From: Armillaria gallica
Lineage: Eukaryota; Basidiomycota; Agaricomycetes; Agaricales; Physalacriaceae
DNA length: 64,000 nt
Reading direction: 5' to 3'
Assembly (NCBI GenBank): GCA_037576215.1
Contig: JBANDB010000013.1
Span: 434,001-498,000, forward strand
Shown here: one piece after another, positions 23,612-35,500 of the stretch
Position numbering within the stretch: position 1 is the stretch's first letter
Layout: each line of letters begins with the position of its first letter
The notes under the pieces: generated by a model
Database searches by the model: none
What the model was told of the DNA's origin: nothing
Seen by the model: the letters and a program-made list of their open reading frames with translations, nothing else
Program-made: the position numbers and the translations under genes

Positions 23612-25263
23612 TGATGAGCCTAGACTTCTGTGGCAACGGCAACACCAATTTGGAGTGAGATTGGTTAATTAATGTAGTGGCATAGCAATCAAGGTGATCA
23701 TATGTGTGAGTGGGTTCAGGGCACCTCTATACAGTAAATCAATTCCTCTATATGCAAGTATACACTGCAACTTTAAGTCTGTGAAGTAATACTGCTTGGT
23801 AGTCGAGTACTAGATGCTAAGGCTATAAGCCGGTAGGGATCTCTCGAAAGGAGAGGGAATGGAAGCAGGTATGATGTGAATACCATAGATCCATATGTGA
23901 AAACATGAGACGAGACTAGAAAACGTTGCTAGATAGTAATCTGAGTGGGGTGAATGATGGAAGATAGACTAAATGGTCAGCAATAGTCTATGAGTGAACA
24001 AGGCGATGAGAAAATATAGGTGGAGACTGCGTGTGGCAAGAGAAAACGTTGAACTATGAAAACTGGCGATGATACTGGTCCTATATGATGCAATGGTGCT
24101 GAGTTGATGTCAAAACTGGTCTGGTACTGAAACGATCCTATCCTATGTCAAACTAACCTTCAAGTCCACTCAAGAGACTGATACTATACAAAACTTGCTG
24201 AAACTGATCCTAAGTCTGCTCTGAGACTACCCAAGTGGGCAACAATAACAATGACGAAAGAGAAACTGTAAAAACTCCAATGGTGTGAAAGTGAAACAAT
24301 GATGGTCTATAAAAGATAATGAAGGTGAGGTATGGTGCAGTGATCCCATATTGGCACAGTATGAGTGTGCACCAATAGTGTTAAGAGTGAAGAGTGAGTA
24401 GCAAATGACTCTTCACAGTTAAAAACTGTGGAATAACTCTGGTGAGTTCAAGAGTTGATGTGCAATCGAGAATATGCTAGGGTAAATGGTATATTGCCAT
24501 AGAACAGTGAATAAATGTGATTTACTGGTGATAGACTAGAGCGTGATGATAATTGACATAATCTAGGGTCAACTAGAGATGAACTGACTTCTGAACTACA
24601 TTTTCTAGCTAGTTTTTATACTACAAGTACGAATTTATAAATAGAGTAAATATGTGAGACCTAGTAAGGCTGTAAGGCCTTGGCTTTGTAAAAATCATAG
24701 GAAACATATGGTCTTTTAGCTTCTGAAGTAATAGCAACTTGTTGATGTTGCCTCATATGGATGAGAACCATATGGTTTTGCTGAGTGATGAGCAGATCAT
24801 TAGGTGCTGTTTAGCTGCAGATTTCTGAGTGATAGTTATTGTGCTGAGGATTATGTGTGGGGCAACGTTTTCTTGAGGCTTTGGCGAAGTAACAGCCTTA
24901 GTAAACACGGTCTGTAGTTGCCATAGCTGCAATTGTTGTGGCTGGGAGGGTACTCGCATGGATCATGTCATTTTCATTAAGTGATCAATGGGCACATCAA
25001 CTGAGTGCTTCTGAGTGATGTGTCAATTCCATATTGGGGTGATTGTCGATCAAAGGTGCTTTGCTGTGATGAAGTACAGCAACTATGATGCATGGCAAGA
25101 TGAGATGGATAACAAAGTGTGTAAGGAGTGGTTGCTGTAGGATGAAAGTGGTATCAGTGTGTGTGCAATCATTAGTTTGCTGAAAGGCCGTTGAAGAGAC
25201 AGTAGCATTAATTAGCAGGTAAAATCCGTGAATTCTGAGCATACAGAGTCTGGAGGCTCATCA
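23612..25263 (+). repeat. R1 copy 1 (1652-bp LTR-like repeat)
   Basis: Starts TGATGAGCC and ends GGCTCATCA, a perfect 9-bp terminal inverted pair, and matches copies at 29028-30736 (inverted) and 48249-54495. Flanks GTGG (23608-23611) and GCAG (25264-25267) fit a decayed duplication of GCGG. A TATA-like TTTATAAATA lies near 24634. It has no coding capacity and is best read as a solo LTR of an unseen element. Confidence 0.75.
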
Positions 25264-25768
25264 GCAGCACCAACGGTCCCAATCCAGAAAGACTTGCTGA
25301 GGATTTTGTATGGGTCGTCCATACCCAGTGAAAGATCCAAAGCCAGCAACTGTAAACCCTCTGCCTTGATCAAGGCCTTGTCCTTATCTAATTGTTGCTT
25401 GGCCACTTTGTGCAAAACCTCACTGTAGATGTCACCAGTTTTTTGGAGCTCCATTCATGATGCCTCGAATTCAGCCTTGATGGATTTTAAAGCAAAATTA
25501 TCCAGATACTTGAGATCATAGTCAAAGTGGTAATCATCCATCAAGTCCTCCACTCGCTCCATGACGGTATCCACCTTGCTCTCCAAATGTGCCAGCCTTG
25601 AAATATCTTCAAGCAAATCCATTACACTGCTGGAATCCACAGAGCTGCTATCATCTCCACTCTTGTTGAAAGAACATCTTGCTTTCTTGACGTGGCACTA
25701 TTGATATGTCTAGATGCTGCCACGGAGGAAACAGACAGTCTTGTTAGACCAACACTTGCCACAATGAT

Positions 25769-25815
25769 CTATCCCAAGTCAGCAAACAGAACAGAGATCT
25801 GACAGCTTCACATAC
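25769..25815 (-). other. 47-nt spliceosomal intron
   Basis: It begins GTATGTG, has a branch-like GCTGAC, and ends GATAG. Removing it joins the coiled-coil exon to the Cys-cluster exon in frame (G + AT forming GAT). This is one of the clearest eukaryotic signals in the window. Confidence 0.75.
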
Positions 25816-26639
25816 CATTTCCAGAAAAGACCTTGTCATTAGCCTGAGGTGCAGGCTCAGTCTTCAAATGCTTGGGTGTTGATGGCCCCACCAAGGCACC
25901 CTCACCCTCTTCTCCACTCTCCTCCACCACACTTGCAGACTGGAATTTGTGCTTTTGGAGCTCCACAGGACCTGCTTTCTTCTTTTCCTTGGCAATCACC
26001 CACTTTCTCCTCAACTCAGCCATTGTGGCTGTTTTTAGATCTGCTGAATCTATCTTGGAATCTCTGTCACTCACTGACAGAAAGGCTGCAGCTTTCAACC
26101 TAGCATCATTCTCATTATCCTCCTTTTTCTTTTCCTTGGTCTTCAAGTCATCCAGCCACTGACGCTCCATGGCCTCCTCCTTTTCCTTCAACTTTCTCAC
26201 CTTTTTCTCAGTTTCCAACTGGATCTGCTCATCCTCCTGCCTCTTCAACTCTGCTTGCCTTATGGCCTCTAACTTCTCCTGCTTCAGAGCCTCAACCTTA
26301 AGCAGGCATGTCAACTTATCTTGCTTCAACTTCTCTGCCTAGGCCTCCTTCGCTTTCACAGTCTTCCAGTCATCATGATGACTTATGGCTTTCTTATAAC
26401 ACTCCTCCACAGTAGTCTGTTTGTTCATCAAAGCCTCATATTCCTTGTAAGACATATCAGGAGGGGTCAGGGCCGATGTGTATGGTTTGGGAGTTATGAA
26501 GTCATGATACTCAATGGATGCTGACATGTTCAATGAGAAAAGGAGATACGACAGAAAAGAAGTGATGGTGAAAGTAAAAGGTCAAGTTGTAAAATTCCCA
26601 TAATCAAATTTTGTGCACACATAATAATATTGATCAGCC

Positions 26640-26685
26640 ATCAGAATCAGTGCTCTTGAGGGCAAGAATGCTAAAGGGGGGATAC
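26640..26685 (+). other. 3' internal end and polypurine tract of the R4 retrotransposon
   Basis: The stretch CTAAAGGGGGGATAC lies directly before the R4 LTR, the position of a polypurine tract used to start plus-strand DNA synthesis. This suggests the LTR at 26686 is a 3' LTR and that the rest of the element was lost. Confidence 0.5.
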
Positions 26686-27211
26686 TGTTACATGTATGTT
26701 GCAGATCTCTGCTCCACACTGACTTCAAGCATAGACTTCATATCAATAGATCACACTATTGAACCTCCATGGCCTCTGGCTGCCTACCATTTATCCTGCT
26801 CTATTTAATATTTCATTTCTGTTTCATTTTACCATTTCACATATTAAATCTAGAACCTGAATCTGGTAGCAAACAGACCTCTGTTGGATTCCATCAGACT
26901 CCAACTCAGACTACTTACTCATATATACTGTAAAATTATTTATAGATACTCAGTTTGAATATCAACTTGATTTAGCCAAATCTCTCTGTGACTCTAAGTC
27001 TAATCTATTGCTCTCCAGGTCTGTGGCCTCCACTCTATTGGACTCTATCTAACTCTCTATCCAACCTTCACTCTTCATGGACTCTGTTTCGCAAACCAAC
27101 TTCAGGGCTTCAGCTCAAGAGTGATGTTGCTAATAGCTTTTTCAATGCCCATGCACTCTATGGACCTCTGCTTGTGTGAGTTACCTTCGTCTATTTGACA
27201 TGTTCCTAACA
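26686..27211 (+). repeat. R4 LTR, full copy (526 bp)
   Basis: Starts TGTTACATG and ends CCTAACA. It matches 39259-39784 along its length and partial copies at 10780/14478 and 15458. It truncates the minus-strand pseudogene at 27212. Confidence 0.8.
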
Positions 27212-27960
27212 AGTTGGCTGAAAGAAATGGATTTAACCAGTGCCAAAGTGTTAGAAGATGAAGGCACAGCAACAGTAGTAGGGCTAGCCACGGTGAGATT
27301 AAGGTGAGGAACCAAACCTTCCATGCTTGGATTACATGGTGGAAGGATGCACTTTAGAGTATTGGGCTCAGTAGCCCATGTCTGTGTAGGCAGCAGCATC
27401 AAAGTAGTTGATTTTGAAGTAGAAGGTAAAGGTGTTGGTGTTGTCACTCAAGAACCTGGTGTCACAGTGTCTTAGTGTGATTGAGAAAGAGAAGCTGTTG
27501 CCTTGAAATATTCAGCTGGTGTACAATAAACAAGTAGAGAAACAATATTCAAGTCATATTCCCACTGACCCACTGAAAAGAAAAACCAGTCAGAAAATGA
27601 AAGAAGACATGCAAATAGCACATGCACTATCTGGTCGACTAAAGAATTGTATTCTGTACAAGTGAAGTTCACCCAGTCCATCAGCAGTTGGGGAACCTGC
27701 TCTATTAACCCAAACTCTAACTTATACCAGTCTTTTCTGCTAACCCCTGCTTGCAACCAACTCTCCTTACAAGTCGACCAATGTGTCATAGCATCAATGA
27801 GCCAGGTATCCATTCTTGTAGAATCCCAAGTCTGATTGGGAAAGTTGTCTGAAAGATTGATAATAATAGCAGCAGCAGAGTTGTACTCATCTTAAGCCTT
27901 GGTGACAGCAAGTTCTTGAGAATTGATAGGTTCAGCCATTTCTTGGAGACAATAGGTGAG
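27212..27960 (-). pseudogene. unidentified minus-strand gene truncated by R4
   Basis: Reading leftward from about 27935, the frame gives MAEPINSQELAVTKA, one TAG, then SDNFPNQTWDSTRMDTWLID, AMTHWSTCKESWLQAGVSRK and DWYKLEFGLIEQVPQLL. After a possible intron (GTGCATG...TTTCAG, about 27570-27625) the same frame yields QWEYDLNIVSLLVYC and a Pro/Ser/Thr-rich tail with LPTQTWATEPN, ending at the R4 LTR. No domain was recognised. It sits upstream of the coiled-coil gene on the same strand; whether the two were functionally linked is unknown. Confidence 0.45.
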
Positions 27961-28274
27961 ATGAGCATAGGAAATCTTCACCAGCATTGAACACTGGTGA
28001 AGCATGAGGAGTAGAATATAAAAGAAGCTAAAAACCTTCAGTGTAAAGAAAAGAAGTTGTTAGTACACACCAAAGTGATGAAATCCACCTGTATAACAGA
28101 TGGTGTCTTGGAAAAAATTATTCACCTTCAAAGATAAAGGAGGAAGAGTATCTTTGTGGAAAATGAAGAGGAAGTGAGAGAGTAAAAGAAAAGAGGATGA
28201 ATAAGCAAGCAAAGGAAAACAAGGGAGTGAAGTGAAAGTAAGTAAGAAAGAAAGAGAAATGGAAATTTTCTCTA
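27961..28274. other. purine-rich spacer upstream of element B
   Basis: On the minus strand it is a CT-rich tract with TTTCTTTCTTACTTAC-type runs that could be the promoter or 5' leader of the adjacent minus-strand pseudogene. No gene is visible. Confidence 0.35.
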
Positions 28275-28544
28275 AGTCACCACCATTCGCCTTGTGTTAT
28301 TTCTACTTCTTTCTTGTAATGATGCACTTATTATTAGACCCCTCATTTTAGTATATAAGTACTGTAGCTCAAGCTGTATATTTCTTAGCTTTGAGCTAAT
28401 GTTTATTCATACCGAAACACATTCTTTCTCGCTAAAGCGCTAAAATCACTTAGTCTTGAAATCCTTTCATCACGAGATCAATCAGTGACTGTATGAACAC
28501 GATACAGCTGATTGTTTACTCTTGATTGGATGTCAGGTCTTACA
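28275..28544 (+). repeat. 5' LTR of element B, 5'-truncated (270 bp)
   Basis: Matches the last 270 bp of the 3' LTR. It lacks about 92 bp of U3 but keeps TATA, R and U5 and ends GGTCTTACA. Confidence 0.93.
28352..28358 (+). promoter_or_regulatory. TATA box of element B LTR
   Basis: TATATAA, 35 nt upstream of the AGCTTTGAGCTAA segment (28387-28399) that pairs with the primer site. Confidence 0.7.
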
Positions 28545-28545
28545 T

Positions 28546-28558
28546 TTAGCTCAAAGCT
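28546..28558 (+). other. self-complementary primer binding site of element B
   Basis: TTAGCTCAAAGCT, one base inside the 5' LTR, is the exact reverse complement of 28387-28399 in the same LTR. No tRNA 3'-end complement is visible. This supports Tf1/sushi-type self-priming. Confidence 0.75.
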
Positions 28559-29027
28559 TCCCTAGCTCCTTAACTGGAGCCCTCATAGATGCAGACAGCA
28601 CCATCATTCTCACCAGCACGCTGACACCTAGTGCGTTTCTTCTTGCCATCACCATCATCCTCGCTATCAGGTTTCATAGAACCAGGGATGAATTAGCAGC
28701 ACCCCCCCCCCCCACCATCATTATCAATCAACAAATAAACCTGGCAAACCCTCAACAAAATGACATCCCACTCCAGCTGATCCACACACCTGTACTGCGA
28801 TGAGTGACAGCAGTCGCAGACTTCTCTACAGATAGCAGAGAGTCGGAGGTCAGTCTTCAGCCAAATACTAGGTTCCCGCAGGAAAGAAGGCCTCCTACCC
28901 CTCCCAGAAGATGCACACCAATCATCATCCTCTCCCCCACCAGCTCTACCAGCTCTACCTCATACATCGTTCAATCACCCTCCCCTCTTTCAGAGGATGA
29001 CCTCGCTGAGCGTCACGTACAATACGA

Positions 29028-30736
29028 TGATGAGCCTCCAGGCTCTGTACGCTCAGAATTCATGGATTTACCCATCCATCACCCAATATCTTTGAAATGA
29101 TGCCATTATAATCCTCACACACTTGATAATACTGCCAACACATGGTAATACCATGGATTTTCGCAGTATAAGCCACAAACATTCAGATCCAGTCCTAAAA
29201 CCATGACATTCACTCCTCATGCACTCTGTTATCCTTCCCAGCTTGCCTCACATCACAATTACCATATCACATCACAGCAAAGCACCTTTGATCGACAATC
29301 ATCCTAAAACAGAGTTGCTACATCACTCAGAAGCACTAGTTGATGTGCCCATCAATCATTTAATAAAATGACATGATTGACACGAGTATCCTTCCAGCTA
29401 CGATAATTACAGCCATGGCAACTACAGACCATGTTTACTAAGGCTGTTACAGTGCCAAGACCTTGAATTATCGTTGCCACAAGTGTACACCTCAGTACGG
29501 CAACTGCAGCTCAATAATCCACAGCTACACAGCACCTTATGATCCACTCAATGCTCAATAAAACCACATGGTTTGCATCCATACACGGCAACGTTGAGGA
29601 CTTGCTGTTACTTTAGAACCGCAGATACCATATGTTTACTACGGCTATTACAAAAGCCAAGGACTTACAGCCTTACTAAGGCTCCAAAGAATATTCTATT
29701 TATAAAATTGTACTTGTAGTATAAAAACTAGGTAGAAACTGCATTTTTAGAGCTAGTTCTTACCCAGTTGACGAGGCTATGGCATTACCAGTCAGCTACA
29801 GTTACTCCAAGTTATTCCCCACCACTTGCTTTACTCTTTAAACATTGTTGGTTGCACCAATACATGAAATCTTGCGTCAATAACTTGCTTTTGTCTTTTA
29901 ATGCCACAACATCGCTTCACTTTCACCACATAGGATTGTTTTATCGCCTTCACCTTCTACATCACCATTGTTTTCATTGCCCAGTTCAGTATTGCCTCCA
30001 TGTAGGCCCAGTTCAGCTCCATAGGATCACCCTCGTCTTTATCATTGTTCGGAGTTGCCATGCATCTATTGCCACAGCACCCCACTCAGCATCTCAGTTG
30101 CTACGATTTCTACCAGTTTCTTGCAGTCTCTGTATGTTTATTGCTATTGTTTCAACTCACAATATTAGGTACACCCCAAGCCACGTTTACTAGGCTATTT
30201 TGACATCTTCTAGTCCATTGCCACGATTTCTAGCCCTCCCCCATGATTTCTAAAGCATTGCAATGGTTTCTAGTCCCTCCCTATGTTTTCCAGTCCTTCC
30301 CCACAATTACTAGCTCATCGCTACGATTTCTAGTGCATTGCTACAATTTCTATTGCATTGCTACGTTTTCCAGTCTCTCCCCATATTTTCTCGACTGTTG
30401 CTATGATTTCTAGACCCATTTTCTTGGTCTCTAAAACGTTTTCACAGTTTCTATCACGGTTTCTTGATATTCAAGTCATACCAGATTCCATCCCATCTTG
30501 TTTATCAAGATCCCTCTCGGCTTACAGCCAATGTCTATTAGTACTCCTTGACCAAGAGTACTACTTCACTGACTGAAAAGTCACAGTGTATCTTGCGTTA
30601 TTGAGGAATTGACTGCATGGAGGTGCACTGAACCACTTGCACACACATTGCTTTGATTGCTGTGTTGCTACATTAATTGCCTAAGCTCTCTCTGAGTTTT
30701 GGGTGTTGCCATTGCCACAGAAGTCTAGGCTCATCA
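29028..30736 (-). repeat. R1 copy 3 (1709 bp), inserted in element B
   Basis: Starts TGATGAGCC and ends GGCTCATCA; inverted relative to copy 1. Flanks ACGA (29024-29027) and ATGA (30737-30740) give a 4-bp duplication in which the right CG has decayed to TG. Element C carries the uninterrupted site, which fixes the boundaries. A degenerate tandem repeat lies at about 30213-30420. Confidence 0.85.
30213..30420. repeat. degenerate minisatellite inside R1 copy 3
   Basis: Roughly ten irregular units of about 18-22 bp related to CATTGCTACGATTTCTAG. Comparable repeats were not obvious in R1 copies 1 and 2, so it may be a local expansion. Confidence 0.55.
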
Positions 30737-31039
30737 ATGAGTTGGGCACAAGCCACCTAAACAGCCCCATTGCCATCATCCCCAGTCACATCAATAGTAA
30801 CGGGGACGTCCGGGTTTCAACTAGAGCACCCACGCCCTTCGATCTTGACAACCTCTGGGCTCCTAGCACCATATGGGACAACCTTACCATTCCCCTCAGC
30901 ACCTACTTCCCTGCTCAACATCCCACCCCGATCAGCGAGGCAGACACCAGCACTCCCAGCCACAACTATCACTGGGACCAGCCTGTCCAGAACCGTGAGC
31001 TCACACCAGAGCCAATGCCAACTATCGAGGAACCAGTCA

Positions 31040-32512
31040 ATGACTCTGCATGATGCAATTCTTTTATTTTCAGAAGTAAATATGACCCAGCCCCCTAATG
31101 CATTACTACATGCAAGCTACCACAACTTATTTAATTTTTACGCTTACAAATTGTTATGTACCCCAGAATGGAATAGTACCGATGCTGGAATCGATTACTA
31201 CTATCTAGCCTCCCTTCATGTCAATGTCGATAGCATTCTACAAAGAGAAGCCGGCTGATTTGCCACTCTTCCCTACAACGACGTTCACCCAGAAGCACCA
31301 ATGAGGGTGCTTACTCTCTATCAGAAGATCACAATCGATCTACCCCCAGATGATGAGATCCAGGCACCGATGCCAGATGAACCACCCGTAACCCCTCCCC
31401 ATGCCCCAATCATAACACCCTTCTCCTATCACAGGGGACCAGTGCCACCAGGAACATACACAATGGGATACAGACCCTTTGCTGAGGCCGATGGGGGTGG
31501 CAGGCAACCAACAGCCCCACCCCAGCCACCAGCACCACCCAAAACATGGACGCTACTGCGACATCCCGCTCTGACCAAGCCACCCGACCCCCCTGCTCCC
31601 TGGATATTGGCAGCAGGAGATGTCTCCCCCTACAATGACTTCAAGCCTAAAATCTTGAAGGAAGTCGATGACTTCAACGGAGATTCCAATGACATCTCCC
31701 GCTTCTTTCAAAAGTGCGAACTGCACTTCGATCTATTCAACTGACACTTCCAGTATCACCCCCATAAAGTCATTTTTTGCATCTCACGACTCGGAGGTGA
31801 TGCTCAGAAGTGATGGGAACTGGGAGCCAGAGTCCTGGGAAAAGATGCCAACAGAGGGCAGCAATACCCCACCTATGAAGTCTTCCAAGAGACCATCAGG
31901 TGGAGGTTCTGGAAGGATTCGGATATGCAGATAAAGCATGTGCAGTGGTAAAAACTCAGACAAACAACCTTCCAGGACAGCGATCAATTCTTCCAGAAAT
32001 TTGAAGAACTCACCTATGATGCCAGAGTACGCGACAACGAGCAAGTCAAGAAAGCCACCCGAGACATGAGTAAAAACACCATATACTCAGCCGACGGAGA
32101 AGTACCAACCACCTATGAAGGATGGAAGACTTGCTTACTCCATATGGACTATAACTACTGTCTCAAGCAGGCGGAAGGAACTATAGCAGGGCGAATTGAC
32201 TCCAAGCCACAGGCACAGAAGACGACTGTGCCCCAGAAGGGTGGTCAAACATCAACATATATGCCGGAGAAGAAGATGGCAACAGGAACAATATACAGAG
32301 GAAGGGGAGCTCCAATGGACATCGACACAGCATGCGCTGTAGCCAAGTGCTTCCGATGCGGCAAGCTCAGGCACTTCAAGCGTGACTGCCCCGACCAGCC
32401 GAAGAGCCGAGAAGAAGCTATGCGACACCTCAATTATTACTGGGACAAGCATCCAATGGAGGAAAAGACGCTCTCAACAATCAAAGAAGTAAAAGACAGA
32501 GCCAAGGAGTAA
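31040..32512 (+). pseudogene. gag: element B gag (capsid and nucleocapsid part)
   Basis: From the ATG at 31040 the frame reads MTLHDAILLFSEVN, a capsid-like region (YHNLFNFYAYKLL, DAGIDYYYL), a proline-rich linker (MPDEPPVTPP, FSYHRG), a second helical region (NDISRFFQKCELHFDLF, YPTYEVFQETIRWRFW) and a CCHC zinc knuckle CFRCGKLRHFKRDC near 32350-32391. It ends in TAA at 32510-32512. Stops (TGA at 31256 and 31742, others near 31814 and 31950) break it. The gag frame also extends upstream to an ATG at 28760, now separated by R1. Relative to C, four residues (MLTQ) are missing. Expected role: particle formation and RNA binding. Confidence 0.88.
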
Positions 32513-32526
32513 ATGATTCAACTCAC

Positions 32527-35500
32527 TTGGCTAAGGACTTAGTTTCATCTGGTACGCTCATCACGCCCACTAGTCAGACTCATATATCTGTAGTATCTAC
32601 CATGCATTTGAATATACCCGCGACTTCACAATTAGACCAGAAACTAAGCAAGAATCAACCAACAGTACAGGACACCGTGATAGTAAAACTACTGGCTAAA
32701 CATTTGGCAAGTAATCCATTACGGGTGAAAGCATCAAATGACAAGTCACCTACCATAGTGACACCCATCATAATAGTTAGACAGGATGGGGCAGGGGACC
32801 AAACACTTAGTGTTCCCCCTGACGAGATGGCTCCATGGAGCTCCAGCCTCGCTGGAGGATTTGAGGGAATAGCTTCGGCGAAACCTCCTCTGGTATCGGA
32901 GATCACTGTAAGGCTGCCAAAGTCTAAATCCCTTAACCATCAAGGGGCTTTGGTGAAGACCAAGGACTTAACTGGCCCTGTGCAAGAGACCCCTATTGAC
33001 AGGAACGAGGGGGCCCGAACAAGGCAGGAGATGCCTAAGGTGCGTATGTATGAAATTCCTGACCCAGAAGATGATACTAGTTTCCAAATGAGCAAGAAAA
33101 CTAATTTAATACCCTTTATAGAGAAAGCGGTGACCTCACCAACAGTAGTCAAACCTTTACTGGTCGATGTGAAGGCTAAAGAGGTCCTGCACGAGTGGCT
33201 TGAACCATTTGGAGCCAAATGGACTTTGTGCAGCATAATACAAGCCAAGACAGAGTTGGAAGCAAAAGCGATCTTAAAGAATTAGATTCATAAGTCATGA
33301 GCAGAGGAAGTTGTTGATGAAATGATCAAAGGAATGTGGAAGGCAACACAAATCAATGCTCTCTGGTGGCTGGAAGAGCTACTACAGCCAAAACTTTACA
33401 TCAGCAGACTAAGCAGAAAGGGGAAGGATCTAACAACCGATGTTCAAATTGAGACTCTAGAAAATTGCACTAGAATCTCTACCTCAGCCTTGGTCAACAG
33501 TGGATGCACTAGTAGTGCTATCAACTGAACATTCGTTGAACAACACAACATTCCTACTCATGCTACAGCCACACTAATCCCCATTTATAATGCAGATGGA
33601 ACAAGGAACCAGGGCAGGGCAATTACCCATTACACTGAGATCTGCCTAATGATCAGAGATCATGTGGAACGGATAGACTTAGCCATTATGGATCTAGGTG
33701 ATTGACAAATCTTTCTTGGTCATGATTGGCTAGCAAGGCACAATCCGCTTGTCAATTGGAAAACTGGGAAGTTAACATTTGTGTGATGCCAATGCTGTAA
33801 AACCACATTCGTACTCCCCAATGCAGATCCCGATGACAAATGGGATGAAGAACTAGAGGAGGGGGAAACCATTCTCGCAATAGACTTTACGCAAGCCATC
33901 CTCATATGCACTCATCATGCCAATGACCTTGCTGCTAAAGCCAATGCAGAAAAGAAGACTAAACGTTTGAAGAAATGGTCCCGGATTGGTGTAGAGACTT
34001 CAATGATTTGTTTGACAAAGACAATTTTGATGAACTCCCTGAACCAAAAATGTGGGACCATGCGATCGAACTCATTCCTAATGGGAGCACCAATCTAGAC
34101 TGCAAAGTTTACCCTCTCAATCAAAATGAGCAAGCAGAGCTTGATAAATTCTTAGATGAAAACCTCTCGAGCGGAAGGATACAACCATCCAAATCACCCA
34201 TGGCTTCACCCTTCTTCTTTGTCAAAAAGAAAGATGGCAAATTGCGACCAGTCCAAGACTACCGTAAACTCAATGAGATGACAATCAAGAACCGTTATCC
34301 ACTTCCTCTCATCTTAGAGTTGATGGACAAATTGCAAGGTGCCAAGTACTTCTCCAAACTCGACATTCGATGGGGATACAATAATGTACACATCAAAGGC
34401 AGTGACGAGTGGAAGGCAGTGTTTAGGACCAACCAGGGCTTGTTCGAGCCCATGGTCATGTTCTTCAGGCTTATGAATTCCCCTGCAACCTTTCAGTGGA
34501 TGATGAACAATATCTTCAAAGACCTTATCGTGTCAGGCACCGTCACAGTCTACCTTGATGATATCCTAATCATGTCCAAAACCAAGGAAGAACATTGCTG
34601 CATCACATGCAAAGTCCTAAAAGTCCTACGAAAGAACAAGCTATTCCTTAAAGCAGAGAAATGCAAGTTTGAGACTTTAGAAACAGAATACCTCAGAGTC
34701 ATCATCAGCGAAGGAAGTATTCACATGGATCCAGTCAAAATCCAAGACATAGCGGAATGGCCAGTACCAATGAAGAAACAGCAGTTACAATCCTTCCTCG
34801 GCTTCACCAACTTCTACTGACAATTCATAAAAGAATATAGCAAGGTCATCAAACCCATGACTCAACTTACGGGAAACGATCTATGAAAATGGGGAACAGC
34901 ACAACAAGGCGCTTTTGAAGAATTAAAAAGGCTGTTGGCTGAGGAAGTGGTATTAGCAATACCAACTGAGGGGAGCAAGTTCCACATAGAAGCAGATGCT
35001 AGTGAGAGGGCAATAGGCACTGTTTTGTTGCAAGAATAGGATGGAAAATGGTGCCCCGTTGCATTTTTATCCAAATCCCTCACTGTTACCAAATGAAATT
35101 ACGAAATTTACGACAAAGAACTACTTGCAATCATGCTTGCCCTTGATGAGTGGAGGCACTACCTAATGGGAGCAGCTCAGGATTTTGAAATCTGGATGGA
35201 TCATCAAAATCTCCAGTACTTCCGAAAACCCCAAAAGCTGAATCGCCAACAAGTGCGCTGGGTAACCGAGCTCACTGAATATCATTTCTCTCTCCACCAC
35301 AAACCAGGAACGGCGAACAAGAAAGCCAACCTGCTTAGTCGAAGGGCAGACCACAAACAGGGCAAGGAAGACAACAACGAAATCATAGTCCTCAAACCCA
35401 AGCACTTCTGGGCAATGATCATGCCCACGATAGAAGAGATACAGACCAAGGTCAAACATGCCACACTCAACCACCACCAATGGGACAGGAACGTCTCCAG

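Larger units (their letters stand above)
23142..26533 (-). pseudogene. coiled-coil/Cys-rich protein gene, spliced, split by R1
   Basis: Minus-strand gene reconstructed in three parts. Exon 1 (26533-25816) starts MNMSASIEYHDFITPKP and carries a long charged coiled coil rich in Lys, Glu and Arg. A 47-nt intron follows (25815-25769). Exon 2 begins with a cysteine cluster (HCGKCWSNKTVC, then CHVKKARC) resembling a damaged six-cysteine zinc cluster, then an acidic helix-rich part. A 1652-bp R1 repeat (23612-25263) splits exon 2; the frame resumes with LHEQMLACNKFLQAC and ends GLSSAEAS at 23142. Frame and sense continue across intron and insertion. In-frame stops (TAG at 26338, two TAGs in the Cys region, TGA at 25457, three more near 23520-23570) kill it. 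It looks like an Agaricomycete multicopy hypothetical family; role unknown. Confidence 0.7.
28585..31053 (+). pseudogene. element B ORF0, start lost, split by R1
   Basis: The frame corresponding to ORF0 of A and C. Its start codon is ATA (28585-28587) where C has ATG, so initiation is lost. The hydrophobic segment (SAFLLAITIILAI) follows, then a Ser/Thr/Pro-rich part up to the R1 insertion at 29028. After R1 the same frame resumes (ELGTSHLNSP, RVSTRAPTPFDLDNLW, DNLTIPLSTYFPAQHP) and ends in TGA at 31051-31053. That stop overlaps the downstream ATG of the gag frame (31040) by 14 nt, exactly as in C. A run of 12 C lies near 28711. Function unknown. Confidence 0.6.
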
